Source of the DNA: Buxus sempervirens
Taxonomy: Eukaryota > Streptophyta > Magnoliopsida > Buxales > Buxaceae
Direction of reading: 5' to 3'
NCBI GenBank assembly: GCA_947561395.2
Contig: OX387184.1
Span: 2,728,001-2,792,000, forward strand
Length of the DNA: 64,000 nt
In this document: positions 21,396 through 30,142 of the stretch, one piece after another
Position numbering within the stretch: position 1 is the stretch's first letter
How the letters are laid out: each line of letters begins with the position of its first letter
Position numbers and translations under genes: made by a program
The notes under the pieces: generated by a model
Told to the model about the DNA's origin: nothing
The model's input: only the letters and a program-made list of their open reading frames with translations
Databases searched by the model: none

Positions 21396-22787
21396 AAGCT
21401 TGGCTATCATACCATATAAAACACCAATCCTACCAAAAGCTTAAACTAATAATAGGGGTAAACTTTATATATTTAATTATATTCCTAACAATTAGTACGT
21501 CGGTTATGGCAATTACTTAGTATTACTACGAAGACTATAGTGAAAAGTCCAAGAATATTCAAGATTATCTACCTAAATAAAGATTAATTTCAAGATTGGC
21601 CAAGAAACTTCTAAGATGCACCAAGAACCTTCAAAATTTCCTTGAACTAACCTATACATGTTTCATTCTATCAAGTATCATAAGTTCCCATACAAAAATC
21701 TAATTCTATATATGAATAACAAACAGAAGGGCATCTTGATGTTCATAACTCTTAGAATCTTAATCTTCTCATAATATTTTGATTTTCTTTTAGTATTTCC
21801 ATTACATTTTAGCGCGGAACAAGCCTGGGGCATAATCATGTCAAAAAGTGCACAAACGTCTTTTGGTATATTAACGAGGAATGATATCATTCCTATTAAC
21901 GAGCCTTTTGGTAATAACTCTTGATATTTTTTAAGTCCTCTCTCCGGAGACTTTGCACATTCACTTCATGCTAGATCAAGCCCGTCTTTCCTCGAAGGGG
22001 AATCTGCAATAGAATCCTATAGTGTGATAAGAGTCCTGGAGGCAACCAGTTCTTGACCACATTAAGATCATGTTAGATGCTAGTAATTTTCAATCCAATC
22101 CCACCAAACTGCTGCTTTTAACGGGATCATCACAATGATATTAACACCCTCCGGTCATCCTAAATCCCATTAATCAAGCCTGACGGATTGGTGATCTTAT
22201 AACACGAAACCTGGAAACCTCTTCGAATTCAAAAGGTCAATTTGTTTTGGATTTCCAATATCATGGAGCTACAATGTCAACTTCTCAATTCTCACCTAAT
22301 AACGAATTCTTTATTACAATTGGGAGGAAAACGAGAAAAAAAAAAGGGTACCCATATGACTGCAGTTTCATGGAATTCTTTGAGAGGAGACGCAGCTCTG
22401 CAGTAGTTCGCACCCAGCCGTTGTCCTCACCGGGTATAACCCTGCCGTCTCATATTTCCTTCATGTAAAATGTAAAGTATAATCTACCACCTCTTCTACG
22501 GGAACCAAAACGATACATGAACTGGGTCACCCTTTCACAAAACTAGAATCAAACGAAACTCAAATAAATCAAGAAATTAAAGTTTCATAACGTACAGCTT
22601 TCTTTTAATTCGAACACAAAACAAACAGAGCACATCATTTCACACTGAATCCAAGGATCCAAACAACCCTCATGGGAATTGGGAAGTAAAAAGGGAAATA
22701 AAATAAATAGCCAGCACCAGCAACATCGCCATCACCATCACCAACTCATCTTTGTTGCTATTATTCTTGTTAATCAGGTGACATCTA
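21396..22787. other. Spacer and 3' flank of DIR-B
   Basis: AT-rich sequence homologous to 17176-18554, including the block downstream of the dirigent gene (about 22200-22640). No independent gene was seen. Confidence 0.6.
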
Positions 22788-23348
22788 TCAGTAATGAATG
22801 GCTGTAACATTGTATTCGACTATTGCGTTGCTTGCGTCAGACCTAAAAGTCTTCGCCAATGCAATACCACGGGCCAGGCGGAATATACCCGTCCCACCGA
22901 CGATCGGCATCTCACGAACGGGATGCGACTCCGGATTCCTACCCAGAATGCTTAAAGTGCTGCCGTTGTATATCCCATCTGTGAAGGCAAAGCTCATGAC
23001 CATGATAAGACTAAAATCCTCCTGCCCGGCAGAGCTAAAAAGCCCCTGAGCGCGACCCACAAGCTTGGAGTTCAGCTCGGGTCCTTCGGTCAGTGGGTCG
23101 TCGACCATGACAACTGCACCGAAAAGTTTCGGGGATTTATCTGTATCAGGAGCTTGAGCAACCCTCACAGCGGTCGGATTCTTGCCGCTGATAATGTTGT
23201 GGAAGTAGAAGTGAAGTCGTGTTATTTTCTCTTTTCCACCGATCACCTTCTCGGGCCAGTAATCACCTTGTTCAGCTCTAGCGATTTGAACCACCGACAT
23301 GGCTATAACCAAGGGGAAGAGCATAATAACCAAGGCTATCTTCGCCAT
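22788..23348 (-). CDS. Dirigent protein DIR-B
   Basis: An intronless gene of 186 residues and the most diverged of the first four copies. The signal peptide is longer (MAKIALVIMLFPLVIAMSVV, likely cut after IARA), followed by the mature start EQGDYWPEKVIGG. Family landmarks HFYFHNII, DDPLTEGP, GRAQGLF, NGSTLSILGRN and GGTGIFRLARG are present, and the end is EYNVTAIHY. Note HFYFHNI instead of HFYFHDI: an Asn replaces the acidic residue that is nearly always present in the dirigent family at this first-strand position. The enzyme may therefore be altered or inactive (inference). It is secreted to the apoplast by family analogy. Confidence 0.93.
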   Translation of the reverse strand: MAKIALVIMLFPLVIAMSVVQIARAEQGDYWPEKVIGGKEKITRLHFYFHNIISGKNPTAVRVAQAPDTDKSPKLFGAVVMVDDPLTEGPELNSKLVGRAQGLFSSAGQEDFSLIMVMSFAFTDGIYNGSTLSILGRNPESHPVREMPIVGGTGIFRLARGIALAKTFRSDASNAIVEYNVTAIHY

Positions 23349-23412
23349 TTCTCTCCGTCTCTCAACTCCAAACCACAGATTTCGCTTTGTGAAGGAAGAG
23401 AGTCGAGAGGCT

Positions 23413-23419
23413 TTTTATA
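23413..23419 (-). promoter_or_regulatory. TATA box of DIR-B
   Basis: TATAAAA on the minus strand, about 65 bp before the ATG at 23348, in the same position as in the sister genes. Confidence 0.7.
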
Positions 23420-23490
23420 AGGAGACAGTGCACGTTCTGAAAGACCATACAGCAAAAGTAGGAGTTAACTAATATTTGGCTTTTCGTTAC

Positions 23491-24006
23491 CTCCGCATCA
23501 AGAAAAAGGATTCAGCCTTCCACACATTTATTAATGAAGTAATAAATAGATCTCCAGAAAAATTAAGGAGAATAAATTGGTTCACTTTTGCAAGCATCTG
23601 TCCTTTCTTTTTTTGCTTTTTATAAAAACTACAATTGGGATTAACAAAAAAAAAATTATTGTCGCCAGATGATTGCGCACGGTTACACTGCCGCATCACA
23701 TTTCCTTTTATTTGTCAAATATAATGCTCTTCTACGGGAATAAAAAGGGCATGAACTCAGTTTATCTTCTTCAAAGCTAGAATCAAACGAAACATACACA
23801 ATCAAGAAAGTCTCATGATACACAGCTAGCTTTATTTTTAAGTATAAAGCACATCAGAATCTCAGATGGAATCCAATAATAATCTGCGATAGAAGTAATC
23901 CAGAAAAAAAAAATCCTCATAGTAAATAAATTAAAAGCAAAAGAAAAAATAAACCGCCAGCAGCAACACTGTCATCTTTGATGCAATTATTCTTGTACGG
24001 CACATT
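23491..24006. other. Spacer between DIR-B and DIR-C
   Basis: AT-rich sequence ending in the DIR-C 3' UTR. Directly after the DIR-C stop the same frame stays open for 30 codons and would encode the same hydrophobic tail that DIR-D now translates. Confidence 0.6.
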
Positions 24007-24549
24007 TCAGTAATGAACGGCTGTGACATTGTATTCGACTATCGCATCGCCGCTGGCTGCGTCCAACCAGTAAGTCTTCGCCAGTGCAATACCACGGGCC
24101 AGGCGGAACATACCGGTGCCACCGACGATGGGCATCTCACGGACAGGATGCATCGCCGAGTTCCTACCCAGAATGCTTAGACTGCTACCATTGTATATCC
24201 CATCTGTGAAGGCGAAGTTCATGGCCATGGTAAGAGCCAATTCCTCCTGCCCCGCTGAGGCATAAAGACCCTGAGCGCGACCCACAACCTTAGAGGTCCC
24301 CTCGGGCCCTTCGGTCAGTGGGTCGTCCGCCATCATCAAGACACCGAAAAGAGTCGAGGATTTGTCGGTGTCAGCGGCTTGTGCTACTCTCACGGCGGTC
24401 GGATTTTTCCCGCTCAAGATGTCGTGGAAGTAGAAGTGGAGTCGTGTTACTTTCGCTTTTCCACCGATCACGTTCTCGGGCCAATCGGCACCTTGCGACA
24501 TGGTTATAACCAGGGAGAAGAGCACAAGAACCAAAGGGAGCTTCGCCAT
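24007..24549 (-). CDS. Dirigent protein DIR-C
   Basis: An intronless gene of 180 residues, very similar to DIR-A and DIR-D. The start is MAKLPLVLVLFSLVITMSQG, a signal peptide with likely cleavage before ADWPENVIGG. A longer in-frame extension upstream would run through the TATA box and is rejected. Landmarks are HFYFHDILSG, DDPLTEGPEG, GRAQGLY, NGSSLSILGRN, REMPIVGGTGMFRLARG and a TGA stop straight after EYNVTAVHY. DIR-C carries a DAASGDA insertion before IVEYNV that DIR-A and DIR-B lack and DIR-D shares. Likely an apoplastic radical-coupling guide protein; substrate unknown. Confidence 0.93.
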   Translation of the reverse strand: MAKLPLVLVLFSLVITMSQGADWPENVIGGKAKVTRLHFYFHDILSGKNPTAVRVAQAADTDKSSTLFGVLMMADDPLTEGPEGTSKVVGRAQGLYASAGQEELALTMAMNFAFTDGIYNGSSLSILGRNSAMHPVREMPIVGGTGMFRLARGIALAKTYWLDAASGDAIVEYNVTAVHY

Positions 24550-24603
24550 TTCTCTGAACTCCAAAAACACAGGTTCTTTGGGCAGGAAAAGGGCCGGGAG
24601 CCA

Positions 24604-24610
24604 TTTTATA
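24604..24610 (-). promoter_or_regulatory. TATA box of DIR-C
   Basis: TATAAAA on the minus strand about 55 bp before the ATG. It is the intact, uninterrupted counterpart of the DIR-A promoter site that received a MITE. Confidence 0.7.
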
Positions 24611-24713
24611 ATGCAAGCCACGGTCGGAAAGTCCGTATAACAAAAGTAGAAGTAACTAATATTCGGCTTTATTTACCGGATTCAAGGATTTCAATCCGGC
24701 AGACAGGGACGTT

Positions 24714-24721
24714 TGACGTAA
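24714..24721 (-). promoter_or_regulatory. Conserved bZIP-type site TGACGTAA (DIR-C)
   Basis: Same site and flanks as at 19434-19441. Confidence 0.5.
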
Positions 24722-25003
24722 ATATTAGGTGTAATCTTGCCAATGGGGCGGATAGAATGGGTAACCCGTCCCACCCAACCAAATGGCTTTTTGTATGGTA
24801 CAATGGAATCACCGACCAAGGACCGTATCATCTGTAGCAAATTTCCTGCATCCCACTCTCAAACCAAACAAAGACACAACGCATGTGGGTCCCATCCATT
24901 TAAAAAGTATGGCTTATGAGACCTCATATGTTGTATCTTGCTTCTTGTGGGTGGGGTGTAAGAAATTTGTTGCAGATGATGTTGCAGATGATACAGCCTA
25001 TGG

Positions 25004-25082
25004 CTTAATAAAGCATTTAATTTTAACTTATGGTTTATTATTGCTTTAATAAGTCATAAATTAAAATTAATGCTTAATTAAG
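25004..25082. repeat. Long palindrome upstream of DIR-C
   Basis: Paralogue of the palindrome at 19715-19791. Confidence 0.65.
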
Positions 25083-25446
25083 CAATCCCAAGCACTTCTA
25101 GCTTACTTTGCCCCAAACCCAACTTTAGTAGACTCCTTAATATTAAACTATAAATAATTTATATATGTTTTATGTAAAAATTTATTTTTAACCAAATATA
25201 TTAATTATAATTATACATACACTTTCCCTGCCGCCTCGTACCTGCCCTGCTACTAACCTACAGGTTTAAGAACGCGTTTGGTATAACTTAATTACTCATG
25301 GAGGTTCGTTATGGTTTGTGAAAACCCACATGTCGCAATTAATACACAGATCCATTAATTAAGTAATAATCTCCAGAAAAAAGAGAATACTTTACAAGCA
25401 TTTGGGTTTTTATCTTTCTCTCACCTATATAGTTTTTAGCATCTTA

Positions 25447-25803
25447 TCTATACTAATATATAAAGAGATCTGTTAAGACTGGCATGACAATCTATGCCTA
25501 AAACACCCCTCAATTTTTTTCTTTTTTTACCAATTAGGTTTTTGTTTTGTTTTTTTTTTTTTGGTGAAAGGCCAAGCCTAAAGATTTCTATTATCAAAAA
25601 GCATGATTTCAAAGACACCAACCCCTGGCCTGAAGATACAAAAGAACCCTAAGAACACCCGAAAGACCAATTAGTTATGACACTTCTTTTTTCCATTTTA
25701 CCAATTAGTCATGACACTTCAGCATAACCTATTTGGACTTTTAACATGGATCCCACAAAAAATTTTATAATTTGTTACGCACGTAACGCGTGCAGTCTCC
25801 TAT
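25447..25803 (+). mobile_element. Helitron remnant, non-autonomous (copy 1)
   Basis: Starts TCTATACTAATATATAAAG directly after an A. It ends with a perfect short palindrome, GTTACGCACGTAAC, followed about 12 bp later by a CTAT that replaces the usual CTAG terminus. A TC start, a 3' hairpin and a CTAG end are the Helitron hallmarks. It lies at the same place as the better preserved copy at 28617-28826, but its interior differs and it received a LINE scrap. Confidence 0.6.
25538..25665 (-). mobile_element. 5'-truncated LINE 3' end inside the Helitron remnant
   Basis: A T-run at the left (an antisense poly-A) is followed by about 105 bp of sequence. ACCAATTAG flanks it on both sides (25529-25537 and 25666-25674). 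This is the signature of a short target-primed insertion on the minus strand. A third ACCAATTAG at about 25700 means a local duplication cannot be fully excluded. Confidence 0.55.
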
Positions 25804-26061
25804 ATTAGGTAAAAGCAATATAAAAGAAAGAAGCTCAAACTTATGTGGGCTTGAAATCCTGATGATGTAAAAGAAGACAAAAAGTCCATGTACTGAGATC
25901 AGCATGAGAACCAGCAGAGAGTTTCAAAGATATTTCTTATACAACAATGGAGAGAATATCCCACAAGGGACCATGCGATTATGCCAGCCATGTTAGGGAG
26001 ATTTTAATTAGGTTTATTTTTTTTAGATTTTTCCTTATTATTTTGGGTTAGTTTTCAACGG

Positions 26062-26081
26062 TTTTTTTTTTGTTGGTAGTC
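26062..26081 (-). mobile_element. Minimal poly-A retroinsertion scrap
   Basis: A 20-bp T-rich insert lies between two copies of TAGTTTTCAACGG (26049-26061 and 26082-26094). The paralogous block near 29070 has only one copy and no insert. It looks like a LINE-driven insertion that carried little more than its tail. Confidence 0.5.
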
Positions 26082-26160
26082 TAGTTTTCAACGGTTGTTT
26101 TGAAATATTTAAGGGATTCGTTGTAACTACCAGCTGTGTAGGACGTCAATCAATTTATTG

Positions 26161-26552
26161 TCAGACCGTTTCCTCTTCACAGTTCGTTATTTTTGCGACA
26201 TGCGCGCGTCCCTTCTCTTAATCCCGTTTGTTTTGAGCATAATCATCTTTCTCCAAACTGGTTTGAATAAAAAAATAATATTTTAAAAAGTCCTCTTCAC
26301 CAACCCGGCTTCAATAAAAAATAATAGTTCTCATATACATCTCTCCCCTTCCCTAGATCTGTATCCCCCTTTTTCCCGATACCATTATGGTTTGATCTCC
26401 ATTTCCTTCTGATCTCCATCTTCCCGTTACTGCAGGCGACGACTTTATAACTGGCGGCGACCAGTTCAAGCGACCACATTCCGGCCACATTAGCCACAGA
26501 ATAATCTGCGCAGCAGTAATACGGAATAAATAAATAAATAAATAACCCCCCC
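26161..26552. other. Spacer between duplicated units
   Basis: No gene was seen. A short (AAAT)n run lies at about 26524-26543. Confidence 0.5.
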
Positions 26553-27185
26553 TCATAGTAAATAAACTAAAAGCAAAAGAGAAAATAAACAGCCAACAGC
26601 AACGCTGCCATCTTTGTTACAATTATTCTTGTACGGCACATCTCGGTAATGGACGGCTGTAACATTGTATTCGACTATTACATCGCCGCTGGCTGCGTCC
26701 GACCAGTAAGTCTTCGCCAGTGCAATACCACGGGCCAGTCGGAACATTCCGGTGCCACCGACGATTGGCATCTCACGGACAGGATGCAACGGCTGGTTCC
26801 TACCCAGAATGCTTAGACTGCTACCGTTGTATATCCCATCTGTGAAGGCAAAGTTCATGGCCATGGTAAGAGCCAATTCCTCCTGCCCCGCTGAGGCATA
26901 AAGACCCTGAGCGCGACCCACAACCTTCGAGGTCCCCTCGGGCCCTTCGGTCAGTGGGTCGTCCGCCATCATCAAGACACCGAAAAGAGTCGAGGATTTG
27001 TTGCTATCCGCGGCTTGTGCTACTCTCACGGCGGTCGGATTTTTCCCGCTCAAGATGTCGTGGAAGTAGAAGTGGAGTCGTGTAACTTTCTCTTCTCCAC
27101 CGATCACGTTCTCGGGCCAATCGTCACCTTGCGACATGGTTATAACCAGGGAGAAGAGCACAAGAACCAAGGGGAGCTTCGCCAT
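26553..27185 (-). CDS. Dirigent protein DIR-D with a stop-loss C-terminal tail
   Basis: An intronless frame of 210 residues, 30 longer than DIR-C. Residues 1-180 are a standard dirigent protein (signal peptide MAKLPLVLVLFSLVITMSQG, then HFYFHDILSG, DDPLTEGPEG, GRAQGLY, GGTGMFRLARG, EYNVTAVHY). The codon that is TGA in DIR-A, B and C is CGA here (26643-26645). Translation runs on through RDVPYKNNCNKDGSVAVG into a hydrophobic end CLFSLLLLVYLL. Small residues followed by a hydrophobic tail resemble a GPI-attachment signal or a membrane anchor (inference). The TATA box is also altered. The copy may be a changed membrane-tethered form or the first step of decay. Confidence 0.9.
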   Translation of the reverse strand: MAKLPLVLVLFSLVITMSQGDDWPENVIGGEEKVTRLHFYFHDILSGKNPTAVRVAQAADSNKSSTLFGVLMMADDPLTEGPEGTSKVVGRAQGLYASAGQEELALTMAMNFAFTDGIYNGSSLSILGRNQPLHPVREMPIVGGTGMFRLARGIALAKTYWSDAASGDVIVEYNVTAVHYRDVPYKNNCNKDGSVAVGCLFSLLLLVYLL

Positions 27186-27238
27186 TTCTCTGAACTCCAA
27201 AAACGCAGGTTCTTTGGGCAGGAAAAGGGTCGGAAGGC

Positions 27239-27246
27239 ATTTAATA
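27239..27246 (-). promoter_or_regulatory. Altered TATA box of DIR-D
   Basis: At the position where DIR-A and DIR-C have TATAAAAT, DIR-D reads TATTAAAT on the minus strand, a single-base change. Weaker or shifted transcription initiation is possible (inference). Confidence 0.6.
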
Positions 27247-27426
27247 ATGCAAGACACGATCGGAAAGTCCGCATAGCAAAAGTAAAAACTTTTGCTGTAC
27301 TGTTTACCCAAGAAAAAGTAAAGCAAAAGTAGGAGTAACTAATATTCGGCTTTATGTACCTACCATAAAGAAGATTCACCTACCCATTGGCAAGCTATCC
27401 ATTCCGGTCCGGCGGACAGGGACGTT

Positions 27427-27434
27427 TGACGTAA
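27427..27434 (-). promoter_or_regulatory. Conserved bZIP-type site TGACGTAA (DIR-D)
   Basis: Same site and flanks as at 19434-19441. Confidence 0.5.
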
Positions 27435-27511
27435 ATATCAGGTGTAAGCTTGCCAATGGGGCGGGTGGAATGGGTAACCCGTCTCATCCAACCAAATGGT
27501 TAGGTTTTGTA

Positions 27512-28025
27512 TAGGACTGGCAATGGGTCGGATATATATCCGAATTCGATCCAAAATTACCGAATTCGGATATAGGATTTAGATCCACGGTTCGGATACG
27601 GATCTCGAATTTCGGATCCGAATTTTTTCGGATTCGGATATACATGTATCCGATCCGAACTGAAAACATACTTATAATATATATAAACTTAGCCCAGACC
27701 ATGATTCAACCATAAGTTAAAAGGGTTAAATCATCATTTGATCATTAGACACTTGGATTTGTGTTAAAATTTATAGTTAAATTTACTTTAATTGTTAAAA
27801 TTGTTTTTTAAAGTTTCAAGTTCAAACAGGCTCAAATTCGGATTTCGGTTTTGAATTCGGATATCGGATCGAATTCGGATTTCGGATATTCATTGAATTC
27901 GAATTCGGATTTAAGTATTAAAGATCCATCGGATATCGAATCAAATTTGGATATCAGTAAAAATTTTTCGGATCGGATTCGAATCTTAGCAGATCCATAC
28001 CATATTCGACCGATTGCCACCCCTA
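27512..28025. mobile_element. hAT-type MITE, TAGGGNTGGCAA family, copy 1
   Basis: 514 bp with ends TAGGACTGGCAATGGGTCGG and the complement of TAGGGGTGGCAATCGGTCG. It is flanked by a perfect 8-bp duplication, GTTTTGTA, at 27504-27511 and 28026-28033. The DIR-C upstream block shows the empty site (GGCTTTTTGTATGGTACAAT near 24786). The interior is built from many CGGATATCC / GAATTCGGAT motifs and has no coding capacity. It inserted after the DIR-C/DIR-D duplication. Confidence 0.9.
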
Positions 28026-28222
28026 GTTTTGTATGGTACAATGTAGTTAACGAGGACCGTATCATCTAAGCAAATTTCCTGCGCCCCACTCTCAAGCAAG
28101 GCACAGTGCATGCAAGCCCATCCATTAAAAAAATATGGCTTATGAGGCCCACATGTATTGTGTCTTGTTTGAGAGTAGGGTTTTGGGAATTTGTTGTAGA
28201 TGATACAGCCTCATTTATGCCA

Positions 28223-28302
28223 GCTTAATTAAGCACTTAATTTTAACTTATGGTTTATTAACACTTTAATAAGTCATAAATTGAAATTAATGCTTAATTA
28301 AG
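28223..28302. repeat. Long palindrome upstream of DIR-D
   Basis: Paralogue of the palindrome at 19715-19791. Confidence 0.65.
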
Positions 28303-28616
28303 CAATCCCAAACGCTTCTAGCTTACTTTTGTCCCAAACCCAACTTTAGTAGGCTCCTTAATATTAAACTATAAATAATTTATATATTTTTTATGTAAAA
28401 AATTTTTTAACCAAATATATTAATTATATTATATATACACTTTCCCTGCCGCCTCGTATTTGCCCAACTACTAACCTACAGTTTTAAGAATGGGTTTGGT
28501 ATAACTTAATTACTCATGGAGGTTGGTTATGGTTTGTGAAAACCCACCCGTATTCATACACAAGCATTTGGGTTTTTATTTTTCTTTCACCTATATAGCT
28601 TTAAGCATCTTATCTA

Positions 28617-28826
28617 TCTATACTATTAATAAAGAGAAGAGGAGGAATATTCCCGTTGCCCTCCCCAAACAAAATAATCTCTGCTATATCATTCTTTCCA
28701 TGTTGAAATTTAAACATATTGTAACAACTACTTATTTAAAATGGCATGATATATATATTGGAGCGGGCTGTTTATCTAAATGAGCCCCACAAATTTGTTA
28801 TGCACATAACGCGTCCAATCTCCTAG
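28617..28826 (+). mobile_element. Small non-autonomous Helitron (copy 2)
   Basis: 210 bp. It starts TCTATACTATTAATAAAG after an A and ends in the perfect palindrome GTTATGCACATAAC, 14 bp before a CTAG terminus followed by T. All boundary rules of Helitrons are met (A|TC...CTAG|T, 3' hairpin, no target duplication). It has no coding capacity. Confidence 0.75.
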
Positions 28827-29149
28827 TATTAGGTAAAGGCAATATAAAAGAAGCTCAATCTTACGTAGGCTTGAAGTCCTTCTAATGTAAAAGAAAGACA
28901 AGAAGTCCATGTACTGAGATCAGCATGAGAACCAGCACAGAGTCTCAAAGATATTTCTTACGCAACAATAGAGAGAATATCCCACAAGGGACCATGCGAT
29001 TATGCCAGCCGTGCTCAGGAAGATTTTAATTAATTAGGTTTATTTTTTTTAGTTTTTTCCTTATTATTTTGGGTTAGTCTTCAACTGTTGTTTTGAAATA
29101 TTTAATGGGTTCGTTGTAACTACCAGCTGTGTATGACGCAGCCTTACAC

Positions 29150-29390
29150 TCAAACATACATTTTGCGTCCTCTCTCAAATCACCTGGAATTGGAGGATCA
29201 GTATAAAACTCTGGAATCGTCCTCCACGCGGACGAAACATACGATCATGGTTTGATCCCATGGTTCAGAACTTGTGACTGCCTCAATTCCTGCTCGCTGA
29301 CGTACAAGTGATCCAACTGCTGCCGTAAATCCCATTGCCCCGTTTCTATTTTAAATCGGTGGACAATGATACCATTCACCGTGACCACAG
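29150..29390 (-). pseudogene. Unrecognised coding-like remnant
   Basis: The minus strand stays open for about 80 codons apart from one TGA. It reads through GQWDLRQQLDHLYVSEQELR and later YTDPPIPGDLREDAKCM. Amino-acid usage looks protein-like, unlike the surrounding AT-rich spacer, but I recognise no family. It may be the remains of a transposon gene or a truncated host exon. Confidence 0.3.
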
Positions 29391-29429
29391 CCACCAAATC
29401 TACCACCACACCGAACTATTAGCGAACCC

Positions 29430-29515
29430 ATTTCTTCTAGAGCCAAAATCTGGTGGTTCAGTGAAACCACCGGTTGGGATGTATTTTGAAATGTAGGTCT
29501 TTCTATTGAAAAGGG
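29430..29515. repeat. Interspersed hairpin repeat, copy 1
   Basis: About 85 bp similar to 62104-62200, centred on a hairpin GGTGGTT...AACCACC. The parallel reading (NHQILALEEM here, DHRILALKEM there) shows the match extends beyond the stem. It is probably a dispersed repeat of unknown class. Confidence 0.5.
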
Positions 29516-29523
29516 ACACCCAT

Positions 29524-30142
29524 TAGGGATGGCAACGATTCAGTTAAAACCGACAAATTGAACCGAACCAAACCTATTAGGGTCGGTCTTGGTTTTTAAC
29601 TGAAAAACCGATGCAGTTTCGATTCCGCTATGGTTTTAAGGCGAAACCAAACTAAAATTGAACCTGCTATATATAGCATGCATAAGCTTTGGATGAAATG
29701 GAGGTTTTAGTGGGCCAAAGGAAATCACTACTAGAGTGGAGATAAATACAGTTGGCCATTTCATCTACCTTCATATTGAATATGTTTAAGTCAAACATTG
29801 CTAGGGGATGACGTGTTCCTTCTAGAGTTGAATGATCTTAAATAGTTACTAAAACAAAAAAACTTTACTTTAATTTTTCTTTTTTATTGTACTTCTATGG
29901 AATGAATTCTTTTGATACAGTTTTTCATTAGCAAATCCTATGTAGGCACGGTAAAATAATAGAATTTTAATCTATTTGAACTCCCAAAAAAGTGAAACGG
30001 TTCGGTTTAGTTACGGTTTCAAGAATATGAAAATTAAACAGTTTTGGTTTTAAATTTAGTAAACTTTAACGGTTACGGTTTTCATTACGAAGTTGTCGGT
30101 TTGGTTTTGGTTTTTCGCAAAACCGAACCGTTGCCATCCCTA
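29524..30142. mobile_element. hAT-type MITE, TAGGGATGGCAACG family
   Basis: 619 bp with ends TAGGGATGGCAACG and CGTTGCCATCCCTA in opposite orientation (one mismatch). It is flanked by ACACCCAT (29516-29523) and ACATCCAT (30143-30150), 7 of 8 identical. The interior is rich in AACCGAACC / GGTTTTGGTTTT motifs with no coding capacity. Related to the other TAGGG.TGGCAA elements in the window. Confidence 0.8.

Larger units (their letters stand above)
19910..23490. repeat. Segmental duplication, unit 2 (stub + DIR-B)
   Basis: The second copy of the 15855-19395 unit, with the same order of parts. Similarity ends just upstream of DIR-B near 23490. Confidence 0.8.
24620..26160. repeat. Segmental duplication: upstream block of DIR-C
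   Basis: Matches 27240-29140 upstream of DIR-D in order: promoter block, palindrome, GCCGCCTCGTA block, Helitron remnant, then GAGATCAGCATGAGAACCAG and the GTTGTAACTACCAGCTGTG end. The copies differ by several later insertions, described separately. Confidence 0.8.
27240..29140. repeat. Segmental duplication: upstream block of DIR-D
   Basis: Partner of 24620-26160. Relative to it, this copy has gained the hAT-type MITE at 27512-28025 and a short insert with a repeated AGCAAAAGTA near 27276-27325. Confidence 0.8.

Noticed and set aside
24550-24621. N-terminal extension of DIR-C (also of DIR-A, DIR-D and DIR-E)
   Set aside because: The upstream in-frame ATGs lie at or before the TATA box, or add residues in front of a complete signal peptide; the conserved MAKLPLV start is used instead.
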